Below the pieces are notes generated by a model that was given only the letters and a program-made list of their open reading frames with translations, was not told the DNA's origin and did not search any database. The translations under genes and the position numbers were made by a program. A stretch of DNA of 64,000 nucleotides from Planctomycetota bacterium (GTDB lineage: Bacteria > Planctomycetota > UBA1135 > GCA-002748355): the NCBI GenBank assembly GCA_020638795.1, contig JACKHW010000005.1:372001-436000 (forward strand), in the 5' to 3' direction. Positions 53,697-62,248 of this stretch are shown here, one piece after another. The stretch's first letter is position 1, and the number at the start of each line of letters is the position of its first letter.

Positions 53697-54006
53697 GCGA
53701 GGAAGCCGGGTTGGTGCTTGACCCCGCCAACACGACCGAAGCCTCGCTGCCGCGCCGCGCCGACGGTTCTCGCACACAGGATTCTCCCACGATTCTCGCT
53801 CAGGGGAGCAGATCGACAAGGACTGCCACCAGGACCCGATGTCACGGGCCCTGCGCGAAACGCGCGCGAAACGTGCCAGATGAGATGAGAGGGCCAGCCT
53901 CGCCTGGCCCTCTCATCTCATCTGGCACCTTTGACGCCGGGTGTCTGGGGCATTGACTGGGAGCCGGGAACGCGATGCGGGCGCTTGCGACGGTAGGATC
54001 GCGTCC
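53697..54006. other. 310-bp intergenic region between divergent genes
   Basis: No gene is seen. It separates the propeller/cytochrome gene from the PQQ-type gene, so it must hold both promoters. Its one clear structure is the hairpin at 53873-53928. A short open frame continues upstream of 54007 but has no protein character. GATCGCG-rich DNA lies before the plus-strand start. Confidence 0.6.
53873..53928. repeat. Perfect 25-bp inverted repeat (hairpin), REP-like element
   Basis: GTGCCAGATGAGATGAGAGG starts the left arm (53873-53897, 25 bases ending GGCCAG), the 6-base loop is CCTCGC (53898-53903), and the right arm (53904-53928) is its exact reverse complement, ending TGGCAC and followed by CTTTGAC. 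A 25-bp stem with no mismatch is far beyond chance. It lies between divergent genes, so it is not in the usual place for a terminator. The TGGCAC-CTTT end resembles REP-type repeats and the element at 26119-26175. A bidirectional regulatory stem is the alternative. Confidence 0.75.
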
Positions 54007-55209
54007 ATGACTGCTACCCCGTTACGGATGGCATGGCTCGCTTTTCTGATGGTGCTCGTTGGCGAGTTCGTGGCGCCGGTTCGTGCCCAGGACGACGCGG
54101 CACAGGGACGGGCCGCACCTGCGCGCAGTGAAGCGCCGAGCGTCGCGTGGACGTACGAAGGCGAAGGCGCGAGCTTCGACGGCGTGTTCGTCGATCACGG
54201 CGTTGCTTACGCGATCGATCGGAAGGGCCGCGTGCACGCGATCGAGACGACGACCGGCAAAGCAATCTGGGTCGCGCGCGACATCCCGATGTCGTACGGG
54301 TTCGGCATCGCGCGAAGCCCGAACACCGATCCCGACTACGTTTTCGTCGGTTGTGACAGCGGCCTCGTCGGCCTGCACCGCGAGTCCGGCAAAGTCGCCT
54401 GGCACACGAAGATCGACCTCGGCGTCGCGGGCCCGGCGTGTACCAACGATTCCGTCGTCGCGGCGAGCGCGGACGGCAACGTGTATGCGTGCAACCTGAA
54501 GACGGGGGCGATCCTGTGGAAGCAGGACTACCTCGACGATGCGCCCGGCGATCCGCCGGGTTTTCACGGCGACAATGCGCGGTTCGATGGCAAACCCGCA
54601 CGACCCGCGGGAGCCTCGACCGACGGTCGTATCGTCGCCATTTCGATTTTCGACCAGTGCCGCACGATCGCGTTCGACGCGAAGACCGGAGAACGGCTGT
54701 GGTCGTTTCCGACGAAGGGCTGGCAGTACGGAGAAGTGCGCTTCGACCCTCGCAACGCGTACTTCGGGAGTCAGGACAAGCACTTCTACGCCGTCGACAA
54801 GAAGCGCGGAAAGCTCGTGTGGAAGGTCGAATCCAAGGCCCGCGTCGAAGCCCCCGGAGCACCGACGAAGCGCACGACCTACTTCGGTTCTTGTGACGGC
54901 AAGCTCTACGCGGTCGATCGCGTGATGGGTTCGATCCAGTGGACCTGCGACGCCGCGGGCAAGGGCAGTCCGATCTATGCAGCCCCGGCCGTCGTCGGCG
55001 ACACCGTGTATTTCGCGACGTTGCGCCCCGGCAAGCTCTACGCGGTCGACCGCGAATGCGGCGAACTACGCTGGAAACTCGAGCCCCTCGCCGACTCCGA
55101 AATCAACAGCGACGTCGTGACCGACGGAACGCTTCTCCTCGTCACGACGCGGCGCGCCAGCGAGGACAAGGGGAAATCGGCCGTCGTCGCGATTCGCACA
55201 TCGCGTTGA
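54007..55209 (+). CDS. Secreted PQQ-type (BamB-like) beta-propeller protein
   Basis: 400 residues from the ATG at 54007 with TAGGAT upstream and a signal peptide (AWLAFLMVLVGEFVAPVRAQ). Repeated blades have the PQQ pattern: AYAIDRKGRVHAIETTTGKA, VYACNLKTGAILWKQ, AFDAKTGERLWSFPTKGW, FYAVDKKRGKLVWKVES and LYAVDRECGELRWKLEP. About seven blades can be counted. No dehydrogenase motif is seen, so a binding or scaffold role is likelier than catalysis. It is periplasmic or surface-exposed. It is convergent with the methyltransferase gene, 36 bp apart. Confidence 0.9.
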   Translation: MTATPLRMAWLAFLMVLVGEFVAPVRAQDDAAQGRAAPARSEAPSVAWTYEGEGASFDGVFVDHGVAYAIDRKGRVHAIETTTGKAIWVARDIPMSYGFGIARSPNTDPDYVFVGCDSGLVGLHRESGKVAWHTKIDLGVAGPACTNDSVVAASADGNVYACNLKTGAILWKQDYLDDAPGDPPGFHGDNARFDGKPARPAGASTDGRIVAISIFDQCRTIAFDAKTGERLWSFPTKGWQYGEVRFDPRNAYFGSQDKHFYAVDKKRGKLVWKVESKARVEAPGAPTKRTTYFGSCDGKLYAVDRVMGSIQWTCDAAGKGSPIYAAPAVVGDTVYFATLRPGKLYAVDRECGELRWKLEPLADSEINSDVVTDGTLLLVTTRRASEDKGKSAVVAIRTSR

Positions 55210-55245
55210 CCGCGCAGTGTCGCTCCCACGCGAGCTGCGCTTCGG

Positions 55246-56046
55246 CTATCGATCCGTCGCGCTCGCCTTGGGCTCCTCGAGCGTGATCACCGACGTCCAG
55301 CACAGGTAGCGCATCGGCGGAATCACGGCCAAGAGTCCGCGGTCGATCGCGGACAACACCGTGTTGGCGGGCTTCTTGAGCCAGCGCAAACCGGGGATGT
55401 ACGAGAACGTCGCAGCACCGAGCGACGTCAAGACGTAGCCACGCACGTGCACGCGCTCGAAATAGCGCTTCATCGTGCGAAAGTCCTTTGGCACGAGCGG
55501 ATGCTCGTCGTCGGTACGCATCGCGGGCGTCATCGCGCGATACCCGGCGATGACAGGGTTGTAGGCCATCGGCTCCATCATGATGACCTTGCCACCCTTG
55601 TCGAGCGAACGCGACCAGCTCCGCATCGCACGCTCGATGTCGAGGTGATGCAGCACGCCAGTGCAGCAGATCAAGTCGTAGCTACCTGGCTCGACATCGA
55701 GTTCTTCGGCATTGCCGACGACGGCATTCGCGATGTCACTCAACCCTTCTTCCGCAATCGCGCGATTGAGTTTGGCGATCGCGGCATCCGCGATGTCGAT
55801 CCCGAGGACTTCGCGTGCACCGAGGCGCGCGAGCGGCGTGACGCCGCCCTCGGCACAACCGACGACGACGACGCGCTTGTCCTTCGCGAGCCGCGTGATC
55901 GCGCCGAAGTAATCCTTCCGGCCCTTGTCGGCGAGAAAGTAGAACTTGTCCCTTCGCTCCTCGAACTCGTCCAGTTGGCCGACGGCGCGCTTGTTCTGGT
56001 ATTCGGCCTCGGCAGCGAGGCGTGCTTCGACATCGTGGCTGGTCAT
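55246..56046 (-). CDS. Class I SAM-dependent methyltransferase
   Basis: 266 residues, cytoplasmic apart from a hydrophobic C-terminal stretch. The SAM-binding motifs are VVVVGCAEGGVTPLA (motif I, G-x-G-x-G-like), LGIDIADAAIAKLNRAI (acidic loop) and YDLICCTGVLHHLD (motif IV). Such Methyltransf_11/25-type enzymes act on varied small molecules or lipids. A C-terminal part with RWLKKPANTVLSAIDRGLL and PPMRYLCW may bind membrane or substrate. The substrate cannot be read. The remnant gene lies directly upstream. Confidence 0.9.
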   Translation of the reverse strand: MTSHDVEARLAAEAEYQNKRAVGQLDEFEERRDKFYFLADKGRKDYFGAITRLAKDKRVVVVGCAEGGVTPLARLGAREVLGIDIADAAIAKLNRAIAEEGLSDIANAVVGNAEELDVEPGSYDLICCTGVLHHLDIERAMRSWSRSLDKGGKVIMMEPMAYNPVIAGYRAMTPAMRTDDEHPLVPKDFRTMKRYFERVHVRGYVLTSLGAATFSYIPGLRWLKKPANTVLSAIDRGLLAVIPPMRYLCWTSVITLEEPKASATDR

Positions 56047-56594
56047 GACTTCGAGCAGAGCGTCCGACAGGGATCGTTTCGGTCGTGAAGTAGCATCGGC
56101 CGTGGCACGACGGACGGTGCAAAAAACCGATCAAAAAGCGGCACACGAAGACACGGCAAACCACGAATCCACGATGCGACGGAGTCTTCGGATTCGGGCG
56201 CAGGCAGTCCGCCGCGTTCGAGGGCGGAGAAGTATGCCCGACGACCAGGCAATCGACCAGCGCGAGGCGTGCGACACGCTGCTGCGTACGAATCCCGCCG
56301 CCTCACTCGGCGCGACTGCAGGCGCCTTCCATCGAGTGCACGCAGGCGACGGAGAGGCAACTTCCAACGATTGCGCGGCCTCGCCCATCGACACGAACCA
56401 CCTCGCGATTGCGGCGTGCGAAAGAAGAACTGCGCGTTCGCGATCGGTTTCGCGTTCGTGTCGCGCACGAACCCTTCGACGCGCGCCGACCGGCTGTCAC
56501 GAGTGTCGCCACTCGCGGTCTCGCGATCGAACACGAACCAACCGAGCCCGCCGAGCAGGAGGACGAGAACGGCGATACCGATCGTGTATTTCAT
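56043..56594 (-). pseudogene. Decayed carboxypeptidase-regulatory-like protein gene
   Basis: The start (ATG at 56594) encodes a membrane/signal segment, MKYTIGIAVLVLLLGGLGWF, then VEGFVRDTNAKPIANAQFFF, the opening of a carboxypeptidase-regulatory-like beta domain. After FRTPQSRGG the frame becomes Arg-rich and protein-like sequence moves to other frames (REVVRVDGRGRAIVG). The N-terminus resembles that of the next gene upstream, which starts MKYVLGVLAIALGLLAWF. It therefore looks like a truncated, frameshifted copy of that gene. A real 183-residue protein is not excluded. Confidence 0.5.
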
Positions 56595-56677
56595 GGGTGG
56601 ATTGCCTCCGCGTGCGACGTGGGATCGGGCTTCCGAATCCAACGGAGCTGGGCAGTCGGAACGGGCACGTGGACCCG

Positions 56678-59410
56678 TCAGAACCCCGCCGAAGCGGGCA
56701 GGTCGACACGGAACTCAGCGGGGCGGCCTGAGGCAACTTGGATCTCCCGCACGTCCTGCATGGTCAGCTTCCACGCATCGGGATCCCCCGAGTGCCGCGT
56801 CAAGAACTGCCGAAACTTCTGCACGTCCATGTAGTCGGCGCAGCGAACGCGCAGCATCCACGTGCCGCTCGGGAGCCTTGTTTGAATGACGCCTTCGTCG
56901 TCCGGCTCGGCTAGCCAGATGGCTTGTTCGTCGTAGGGTCGTTCGGCGATGATTCGGACGCTAGTCACCTTCTTACCGCTCGAGTCGCGCACCACGAGGC
57001 GAACGGTTGCGGACTGCACGACGAAGGTCACGGTCGCGGGCACGCCCGGATTCACGATCACCGACTCGTTTGCAGCGAGTTGGTCCCAGCGATTCGTCGA
57101 GGGATCTTGGATCTGCAAGGTCGCGCGATAATGTCCGGGCGGAACGAGCTGCTCGAACTCTCCGTCGCCGTCGGTCCGGACCGTCGACCAGGTCTTTGCC
57201 TGCTGCCCGCTCACGTCTCGGTTTCCGGTTCCGACCAAGGTCACGAGACCGTTCGCGTACGCGATCCCATCGAGCACGACGCGTGCTTTGAGCGTCGAAC
57301 GCAGGTGATTCGTCAAATCGATGTCGACCTTTCGCGTCTCGCCATCGGTCAGGCCCGCGATCTGCGCGACCGCGACTCCACTCGTCGTGTACATCCTGCG
57401 ATCGTCGCTCGACGTCAGGAGTTGGAGCGTCCAAGTCCCTGGCGGCACTCCTTCGATGGCGAAGCTGCCATCCGGTTCACAAGCCTGCTTGCCAGCGATC
57501 GGGAAGTGCTCGGTGCTCTCGCCGTCCTTGCGCTCCAAGCGAACGCCGGGCGCACGCGCAGCTTGGGCCGCACTCGATGCACCGCTCACCGGAAGTCCCG
57601 ATTCCCGCCGCAATCGTTCCAGCAGTTCGACCGGTCCCAACGTACCGACGACGCGCGCACCACTCGGCACGACGATTTCGATGGGACCGTCGCCTCGGTC
57701 GAGCACGACATCGTTCTGACAAACCGGCACGTGGCCCGGCCCTAGGACGCGCAAAGCCAGCACGGTTTCCGCGGGTCCCTCCAAGGTCGCTTCGCCCCGT
57801 TCGTCCGTCACCTCGTTGTCGACTTGCTGTCCAGCATTCGCACCCGGCGACATGAACATGAAGTTGGTGCCCTCGAAGACGGGCGTCTTGATGTCGACCG
57901 GCACTTTCGATGTCGACTGGACGAGCTGCACGCGCGTCCCTTCGACGGCCTCTCCGTCGGCGCGAGCCACGCGAACGACGCGTTCGATCGTCGGCTGCAG
58001 CACCACGTTCTGGCGTGGAGCCCCAGAATCCGTCACGACGAATTCGTGCCACGAATTGCGTTGCCAGGTTCGCCCGCTCGGCTCGATGACGAGCACGTGA
58101 GGTCCACGCACGAGGCCCGTCACGGTCGTGAGGCCACCTTCGTGCTTCCCGCGGTTGGTCACGTCGGCCGGCCTCATTCCCATACTGGGGCTCGCGCTGC
58201 CGGGTTTGGCGAACACGCGCACTCCGTACTCCTCGATCGGCTCCCCCGACTTCGACCGGACACACACTTCGACCGAAGCGCCACGTCTCAGGACGAGCCG
58301 CAGATCACGCGCACCCCAAGCGCACGAATCGTCGGTTTTCGCGGCCTCGTATCCCTCCGCACTCGCGTGGATCGTGAACGGTCCGACCTGATCCGAGGGC
58401 CCGCGACGGATCGTGAACGCACCATCGCGTCCCGTCTCGTTGATATAGCGCACACTGCGTAGCCACGGATTGGCATAGACGCGCGCCCCTTCGACCGGCA
58501 CGCCTCGATCATCGACGACGACTCCCATCATCTTCTCGATGTCTTCCTCCGCGACGACGAGGACATCGACACGTTCGATCTGCCCGACGGCGCCAATCTC
58601 GATCGTCTGCGGCTCCACGATCTGATGCTCGCGAACGTGCAGGTTCCAGGTTCCGATCTGCAGCGCGCTCGAGACTTCGAAGGTCCCGTCTGTCGCGGTC
58701 GTCACGTCGTGCGACACGACTGGCGTGATGTCCCTGCGTCGATCGACGCCCGCATTGGTCATCGGGTCTTGCCATCGCAGCGAGAGACGCGCATCGGCAA
58801 CGGGGCCGCCCTTCGTGGTCAAGACACGACCGATCAAGCCGGCGCCCACCGGGAGCGTGATGTCCCCGAGGTCGATGCTCTGTCCCTCTTCGATGCGCTG
58901 CCAATGGGCACAAAGATCGACGCAAGCCGTATTGCGAACGTCGAGAGCGAACTGATACGGGTTCGGTGGAACGAAGCGGATTTCGAAGCGACCGTCCGCA
59001 CCCGTCTTCACAGCAGCGGGATCGTCCCACGTGACCTCGTCATGGTCCTTCAACCAGGCGTCCATGCGAACCTGGTTCGCACTCCATCCGCGAAGGCCGA
59101 CGACGCATCCGGGCACGGGTTGACCGTCTGCGCGCACACAACGCCCGACGATCGACGCCATCCGTGGTTCCTCCGACGCAAGCGGGGCCGAAGGTGCAGC
59201 TCGTGCCTCTCGAACCTCGTGCGTCGTGTCCGGCTCGGCTTCGTTGCCGCTTCCGCCGTCCCGCTCGGCTCGGAGCGAATCGCCGACGACCTCGTCTTCG
59301 CGCAATGCGGTGTTCGACTCGAGGTCGAAGAGCTGTGCATCGTTCGATCCGAACGCGAACCACGCAAGCAATCCGAGAGCGATGGCGAGAACACCGAGGA
59401 CGTACTTCAT
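56678..59410 (-). CDS. Large secreted/anchored protein with carboxypeptidase-regulatory-like repeats
   Basis: 910 residues. An N-terminal membrane anchor (VLGVLAIALGLLAWFAFG) is followed by a Glu/Arg-rich linker and about seven beta-sandwich repeats of the carboxypeptidase-regulatory-like (Big/CarboxypepD_reg) kind. Each repeat has the pattern G.V.D..G.PV.GA.V, then T..DG.F.I..., for example VDDRGVPVEGARVYANP, GADGRFEIRFVPPN and EPDGSFAIEGVPPGTWTL. No catalytic residues are seen. The protein probably extends into the periplasm or out of the cell. The related decayed copy is 83 bp downstream. Confidence 0.87.
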   Translation of the reverse strand: MKYVLGVLAIALGLLAWFAFGSNDAQLFDLESNTALREDEVVGDSLRAERDGGSGNEAEPDTTHEVREARAAPSAPLASEEPRMASIVGRCVRADGQPVPGCVVGLRGWSANQVRMDAWLKDHDEVTWDDPAAVKTGADGRFEIRFVPPNPYQFALDVRNTACVDLCAHWQRIEEGQSIDLGDITLPVGAGLIGRVLTTKGGPVADARLSLRWQDPMTNAGVDRRRDITPVVSHDVTTATDGTFEVSSALQIGTWNLHVREHQIVEPQTIEIGAVGQIERVDVLVVAEEDIEKMMGVVVDDRGVPVEGARVYANPWLRSVRYINETGRDGAFTIRRGPSDQVGPFTIHASAEGYEAAKTDDSCAWGARDLRLVLRRGASVEVCVRSKSGEPIEEYGVRVFAKPGSASPSMGMRPADVTNRGKHEGGLTTVTGLVRGPHVLVIEPSGRTWQRNSWHEFVVTDSGAPRQNVVLQPTIERVVRVARADGEAVEGTRVQLVQSTSKVPVDIKTPVFEGTNFMFMSPGANAGQQVDNEVTDERGEATLEGPAETVLALRVLGPGHVPVCQNDVVLDRGDGPIEIVVPSGARVVGTLGPVELLERLRRESGLPVSGASSAAQAARAPGVRLERKDGESTEHFPIAGKQACEPDGSFAIEGVPPGTWTLQLLTSSDDRRMYTTSGVAVAQIAGLTDGETRKVDIDLTNHLRSTLKARVVLDGIAYANGLVTLVGTGNRDVSGQQAKTWSTVRTDGDGEFEQLVPPGHYRATLQIQDPSTNRWDQLAANESVIVNPGVPATVTFVVQSATVRLVVRDSSGKKVTSVRIIAERPYDEQAIWLAEPDDEGVIQTRLPSGTWMLRVRCADYMDVQKFRQFLTRHSGDPDAWKLTMQDVREIQVASGRPAEFRVDLPASAGF

Positions 59411-59542
59411 GGGTCGTCGTCTCTACGTGAGCGTGGCGTGATGTGCGAAACGGACGCTTCTCGCGTGGCGCGATGAGTGTATCCCATGCCTCCACTTCGC
59501 GCTCCCGTCTTCGATCGGCGCCCCCGCGTTCCAAGCCCACGA

Positions 59543-60607
59543 TCAGTACGTGAAACGCGTCACCAAGCCGTAGCCGACGGACGATGTCGAGAAGAACATC
59601 GCTTTGGTCGCAGTCGGGACATTGTCCGTATTGGTCAAGCGCGTGACTCTGAGGACCTTGGTCGTATTCGGTGCGGGGATGGTCACGGTACGGCGATTGG
59701 TTGCCGCCAGCGGGAAACCTGCCTGCCCCACGTCGATCGTGATCGCCTGTGCCGAGAGACTTCCGGCGCCCGGATTCGGCGCAACGAGAGCTTCGAACCA
59801 GCGACCTGTCGCGTCCGTAGCTCCCATCGGCAGGACGAGGAGCAGATCGGTGTAGAGATTCGTGCAGAAGCCCGTAACAGGAAGGTCGAGCTGCTGCGTA
59901 CCGAGGATCATCAGCACCGGAGCGCTCACAGGTCCGTTCGAGAGACTGAACAGGAGACCGAGCGTCCCCCCGTTGTCCGAACCGGAAGCGACGAAACTCA
60001 TCGCGTACACCTGTCCCGTGGCCGTGCATCCCGTTCCGAACGACGTCGCCGACACGAGCGTCGTGGGGCAGGCGTCTGCGTCGAGTGCGCCGAAGTTCCC
60101 CAAGACGATGTTCGAGTAGATGATGACATCCCAGACGAGCGAATCCGACGGCAAGTACGTGTACGGAACATCGAGTTTGATCTCGAGCTTGCCGTCGAAA
60201 GGGCACGGGCCAGGGTCGACGGTCGCCCCTCCCGAGATGTTGATCTTCTTGCGTGCGATCACCATCGCCTTGCTTCCTGCGACGTAGTTCTTGTCGAACG
60301 TCAGTTGGACGCGGTCGTACACGACACCGCGCCCCATCGACAGTTCCATGTCGATCGTTCGGGTTCCGGTGTACGTCGATGTCGTCGCGTTCTGACGGAA
60401 TCCGAGTGTCGTGATGCGCATCGTCGTCGACGGCATGTCACTGTGGATTTGCTGATAGCGGCGCATGGACGAGCTTGCCCACGGGAACGTGTTGTCGCTC
60501 GTACCCTCCGTCGTTGCTGCTTGAATCGGAGAGACGTGATAGCGCTGCGCTTGCAGTGAGCATGCAACCACGATGCACGCGAGGAATGAGCTGATCCGAA
60601 CTCGCAT
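59543..60607 (-). CDS. Secreted protein with C-terminal-type Cys-pair domain, unknown function
   Basis: 354 residues from the ATG at 60607, with a strong ribosome site (GGAGG, 6 bases upstream) and signal peptide (ISSFLACIVVACSLQAQ). The first 190 residues are beta-rich with MRITTLGFRQNATTSTYTGT, and recall the N-terminal part of the PKD-domain secreted protein here (VQFTFDK/LVWDVIIYSN). The second part has GTGCTATGQ, FCTNLYTDLLLVLP and TVTIPAPNTTKVLR, matching the recurrent Cys-pair domain. Extracellular location is predicted. It is preceded by a beta-helix gene, 190 bp upstream. Confidence 0.83.
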   Translation of the reverse strand: MRVRISSFLACIVVACSLQAQRYHVSPIQAATTEGTSDNTFPWASSSMRRYQQIHSDMPSTTMRITTLGFRQNATTSTYTGTRTIDMELSMGRGVVYDRVQLTFDKNYVAGSKAMVIARKKINISGGATVDPGPCPFDGKLEIKLDVPYTYLPSDSLVWDVIIYSNIVLGNFGALDADACPTTLVSATSFGTGCTATGQVYAMSFVASGSDNGGTLGLLFSLSNGPVSAPVLMILGTQQLDLPVTGFCTNLYTDLLLVLPMGATDATGRWFEALVAPNPGAGSLSAQAITIDVGQAGFPLAATNRRTVTIPAPNTTKVLRVTRLTNTDNVPTATKAMFFSTSSVGYGLVTRFTY

Positions 60608-60797
60608 GAGAGAGACCTCCGTTGTCGACGATCCGTCCGCACGATCCGTACATCCGCGATCACTGTAGTCGCAGCTGCCGCGATCCAAACCCGGCCGAAG
60701 TGGGTAGAGCGGTGGCGATCTTGTCGGAGCGCGCAGTGCACGTGGCGTGGCCAAGACCGCGCACTTGAGCCGCGTCGGGTCAGGTTCGCGGCGACTG

Positions 60798-61997
60798 CTA
60801 CTTGGACCGCACCGTCCGATCCGGTAGCGAAACGACGCCACCCGACAGCGCCTCGACCGGTCCGCGCAGCTCGCCTCCGATCTTCTCGATGTGGATCCCT
60901 GCGCCGGTGCTCGCTCTTACCTTGGCGACATTCCCGAGAAAGCGCCCCACGAACATCGACCCGCTACTCGCCCAGATCGAGTACTCGAAATTGCCGCGCA
61001 GATCGATGTCGTTACACGTGAACGTGCTCGCCTTCTGCAGCGCGATCGCCGAATCGTTGGCACCTTCGACGTGGATCACGGCGTCTTCGGCGAGGATGTG
61101 ACCGTCGTGCTCGAGACCGATCGGAGTGTTGTTCTTCACCTTGGCACAGAGCGTGACCGTCGTGTTGCGCACGTCGATGCGACCGCCGTTGTTGATCGTC
61201 AAGTTGTTGGACTTCGTCCAACACGTGATGCGCGCTCGTTTGCAACCGAGGCGGATGATTCCGTACGTGCGTACGGACAACGAGCCATTGCCGAGTTCGA
61301 GGGTACCATCGCGATCGGATCCGTATTCGATGATGCCGTGCTCGGTCGCGAGGAAGCCGCTGAAACTCTCTTCGCCAGCCTCGTCGTGTAGGTGTTCGTT
61401 GACGAGGACGTCGCCTCCGAGCGTCACGCGACCGCCGTATCGTGCCCACACGGCAGCGTCACTCTGACTCCGCAGGCGAAACGAAACATCGTTCAGAATG
61501 ACATGAGCCGGACCTCGGACTTCGACGCCGCGTCGCTGGTCCTTGCGGAAGGAGCCGAACCGAACACCACGAAAACGCCATTCGCCTTCGGTCGCGACGA
61601 CGAGCGCGTGATCGTGCCAATCGAAGACGACGTCGCTGTCGTCCTGGTTCGAACGAGGGATCACGAAGTCCACGTGCACACCCGGTCGCATGCGGCGCAT
61701 CAAGTGCAGCGTCCCGGACGGCATGCTCTCGCCATCGTCGGCACCCGTCTCGCCGTACGTTCCAGGTGCGAGGTGAATTCGCGTCGTTCGAAGCACGGGA
61801 TCGGGCAACAACGCGAGCGCCGAGGCGATGTCGCGAACCGGTTGGCGTTCGGTTCCCTTCGCTCCGGCCTTGCCGCGCTTCGTATCGACATGGATGTCGG
61901 TGGATGGGTCACGGCGACTGCCTTGTGCGGAAGCGAAGCTAGAAGCCCAGCCAAAGAGGAGCCAGACGAAGAGAATCGATGCGTGGCGATGACTCAC
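60798..61997 (-). CDS. Secreted right-handed beta-helix protein
   Basis: 399 residues from a likely GTG at 61997, which opens a signal peptide (FVWLLFGWASSFASAQG); ATG codons further upstream give no better start, so the beginning is uncertain. After DIHVDTKRGKAGAKGTERQP and IHLAPGTYGETG, which resemble the start of DUF1565-type helices, short repeats of strands continue: DGTLELGNGSLSVRTYG, LTINNGGRIDVRNTTVTL and DIDLRGNFEYSIWASSG. This is the pectate-lyase-like beta-helix outline. No catalytic residues are clear. It diverges from the last gene, 251 bp away. Confidence 0.82.
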   Translation of the reverse strand: MSHRHASILFVWLLFGWASSFASAQGSRRDPSTDIHVDTKRGKAGAKGTERQPVRDIASALALLPDPVLRTTRIHLAPGTYGETGADDGESMPSGTLHLMRRMRPGVHVDFVIPRSNQDDSDVVFDWHDHALVVATEGEWRFRGVRFGSFRKDQRRGVEVRGPAHVILNDVSFRLRSQSDAAVWARYGGRVTLGGDVLVNEHLHDEAGEESFSGFLATEHGIIEYGSDRDGTLELGNGSLSVRTYGIIRLGCKRARITCWTKSNNLTINNGGRIDVRNTTVTLCAKVKNNTPIGLEHDGHILAEDAVIHVEGANDSAIALQKASTFTCNDIDLRGNFEYSIWASSGSMFVGRFLGNVAKVRASTGAGIHIEKIGGELRGPVEALSGGVVSLPDRTVRSK

Positions 61998-62248
61998 GAT
62001 GCGACCGAGAGTACTCGATGACGTGGATGGTAGGCGTTCACCCCACGGGCGATTCCCGACTCGCCAACGGAACATTGCCCCAACGAGACACGACCTCGAC
62101 GGGCCAATATCTGGACTGGCCAGCACGCGGGCGAACGATGGACGTCAGTCCGGAGCGCCGCAGGAACTCGTCATCACGGATATCGTGGAGTGCGCGCCGC
62201 GGAACGCCCGCAGTGCACTCTCAGCACCGACTGCCCCCTTCTGCATCG

